A stretch of DNA of 64,000 nucleotides from Bacillota bacterium. GTDB taxonomy: Bacteria > Bacillota_E > JAJZYS01 > JAJYTV01. The DNA lies in contig JAJZVM010000004.1 of assembly GCA_021845645.1 (NCBI GenBank), positions 97,077 through 161,076 of the forward strand, given 5' to 3'. The notes beneath the pieces were generated by a model, which was not told the origin of the DNA, searched no databases, and was given only the letters and a program-made list of their open reading frames with translations. Shown piece by piece: positions 63,310 through 64,000 of the stretch; position 1 is the stretch's first letter, and each line of letters starts with the position of its first letter. The position numbers were made by a program, and so were the translations under genes.

Positions 63310-63944
63310 GCCTTGCGCCCCCCTGACTTGCAGCTCTCGCGGATCTCGACGATCGCGCCGCGCACGCCGGGAACGGCACCCCGCACCAGCAGGATGTTGC
63401 GCTCGAGGTCCACGCGCACGACCTCGAGGGCCTGCACGGTGACGCGCGCGTCGCCGAGGTGACCCGGCAGGCGCCGTCCCTTGAAGACCCTGCCGCCGCC
63501 GCCCGACATGCGGGACGAGAGCGAACCGGGGCCGCGGTGATACTTCGAGCCGTGCGCCATCGGTCCGCGGTGGAAATTCCAGCGCTTGATGCCGCCGGCG
63601 AAGCCGCGCCCCTTGGAGCGGCCGCGCACGTCGACGAGGTCGCCGCTCTGGAAGATGTCGACCCGCACCTCACCTGCAGGTGCCTCGTCGCCTTCCGCGA
63701 GCCGCATCTCGCGCAGCACCTTGAGTGGTGCCGCCGTCCTGTCCTTGAACTGGCCCTTATATGGGCGCGTCGCACGGCGCGCCCGGTCGAAGCCGAGCAC
63801 GGCGGCGCGGTAGCCGTCCGTCTCCTGCTCCTTGACGCGCACGACCGGGCAGGGGCCAGCCTCGATCGCCGTAACGGACACGGCGCGGCCGCTTGCGTCG
63901 AAGATGCGCGTCATGCCGAGCTTGCGCCCGATGATCCCCTTCAC
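63306..63944 (-). CDS. rplC: Ribosomal protein L3
   Basis: 212 residues. MKGIIGRKLGMTRIFDASGR starts it and KGRGFAGGIKRWNFHRGPMA with HGSKYHRGPGSL is the L3 signature region near the peptidyl-transferase centre. GTG 63944 follows GGGGGG eight bases upstream. Confidence 0.98.
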   Translation of the reverse strand: MKGIIGRKLGMTRIFDASGRAVSVTAIEAGPCPVVRVKEQETDGYRAAVLGFDRARRATRPYKGQFKDRTAAPLKVLREMRLAEGDEAPAGEVRVDIFQSGDLVDVRGRSKGRGFAGGIKRWNFHRGPMAHGSKYHRGPGSLSSRMSGGGGRVFKGRRLPGHLGDARVTVQALEVVRVDLERNILLVRGAVPGVRGAIVEIRESCKSGGRKA

Positions 63945-63960
63945 CTCTGCTACCCCCCGG

Positions 63961-64000
63961 CTAGAGCTTGATTTCGATGTCCACTCCAGCCGGCAGGTCC
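63961..64000 (-). CDS. rpsJ: Ribosomal protein S10, C-terminal end (cut by window edge)
   Basis: Only the last 13 codons are present, giving DLPAGVDIEIKL and a TAG stop, the usual C-terminus of S10. The gene and the start of the S10 operon lie beyond the right edge. Confidence 0.93.
   Translation of the reverse strand, partial: DLPAGVDIEIKL

Overview
This 64 kb stretch comes from a GC-rich bacterium. The right third points to a high-GC, Gram-positive-type Bacillota (Firmicutes) lineage. The order rpsI-rplM-truA-ecfT-ecfA2-ecfA1-rplQ-rpoA-rpsD-rpsK-rpsM-rpmJ-infA-KOW protein-map-adk-secY and then the spc/S10 ribosomal block is the classic Firmicutes order, including the small KOW protein between infA and map and a zinc-type S14. 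Shine-Dalgarno sites are strong (GGAGG), GTG and TTG starts are common, and genes often overlap by 1-4 bases (TGATG, ATGA, GTGA, TTGA). I cannot name the species. No insertion sequence, CRISPR array, rRNA or tRNA was seen.

Layout. 1-8 kb: a minus-strand operon (MFS carrier, sphingosine-1-phosphate-lyase-like PLP enzyme, FGGY kinase), an M29 aminopeptidase on the plus strand, and a minus-strand aldehyde/alcohol operon (SCP2-like protein, zinc alcohol dehydrogenase, aldehyde dehydrogenase). 8-12 kb: GlpD-type glycerol-3-phosphate dehydrogenase with an alkyl-DHAP-synthase-like flavoprotein and a YhfZ-type regulator; a 20-base palindromic operator covers the flavoprotein promoter. 12-15 kb: a coupled plus-strand group (glycosyltransferase, 73-residue ORF, HEAQH-motif protein, frameshifted J-domain gene). 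14.6-20 kb, minus strand: an ABC-2 exporter; an ECF sigma / zinc anti-sigma / secreted tandem-duplicated protein operon; a GNAT enzyme.

20-30 kb: convergent transsulfuration genes, a metal-dependent hydrolase, an orphan phosphate-binding protein behind a Pho-box-like array, a leaderless marR with an MFS drug exporter, and an acetate module (GPR1/FUN34/YaaH transporter divergent from acetyl-CoA synthetase). 30-36 kb: argF-argG-argH and arginase-CAP protein; both promoters carry a shared TGCAT-type box. 36-45 kb: a cytochrome-b/molybdopterin fusion oxidoreductase; a complete ABC importer with a Tat-exported binding protein and a tatA gene; a divergent polysaccharide deacetylase and L,D-transpeptidase; a CCA-type nucleotidyltransferase and a HAD hydrolase.

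45.6-64 kb: one continuous minus-strand translation block running off the right edge inside rpsJ. It carries 25 complete ribosomal protein genes (26 counting the rpsJ fragment), RNA polymerase alpha, SecY, adenylate kinase, methionine aminopeptidase, IF-1, TruA and an ECF transporter energising module. The two ECF ATPases have complementary losses: one keeps Walker A/B but lost its signature motif, the other keeps the signature but lost the Walker A lysine, the Walker B glutamate and the H-loop histidine. This predicts one live and one dead composite ATP site. It is the most unusual protein-level signal in the window.
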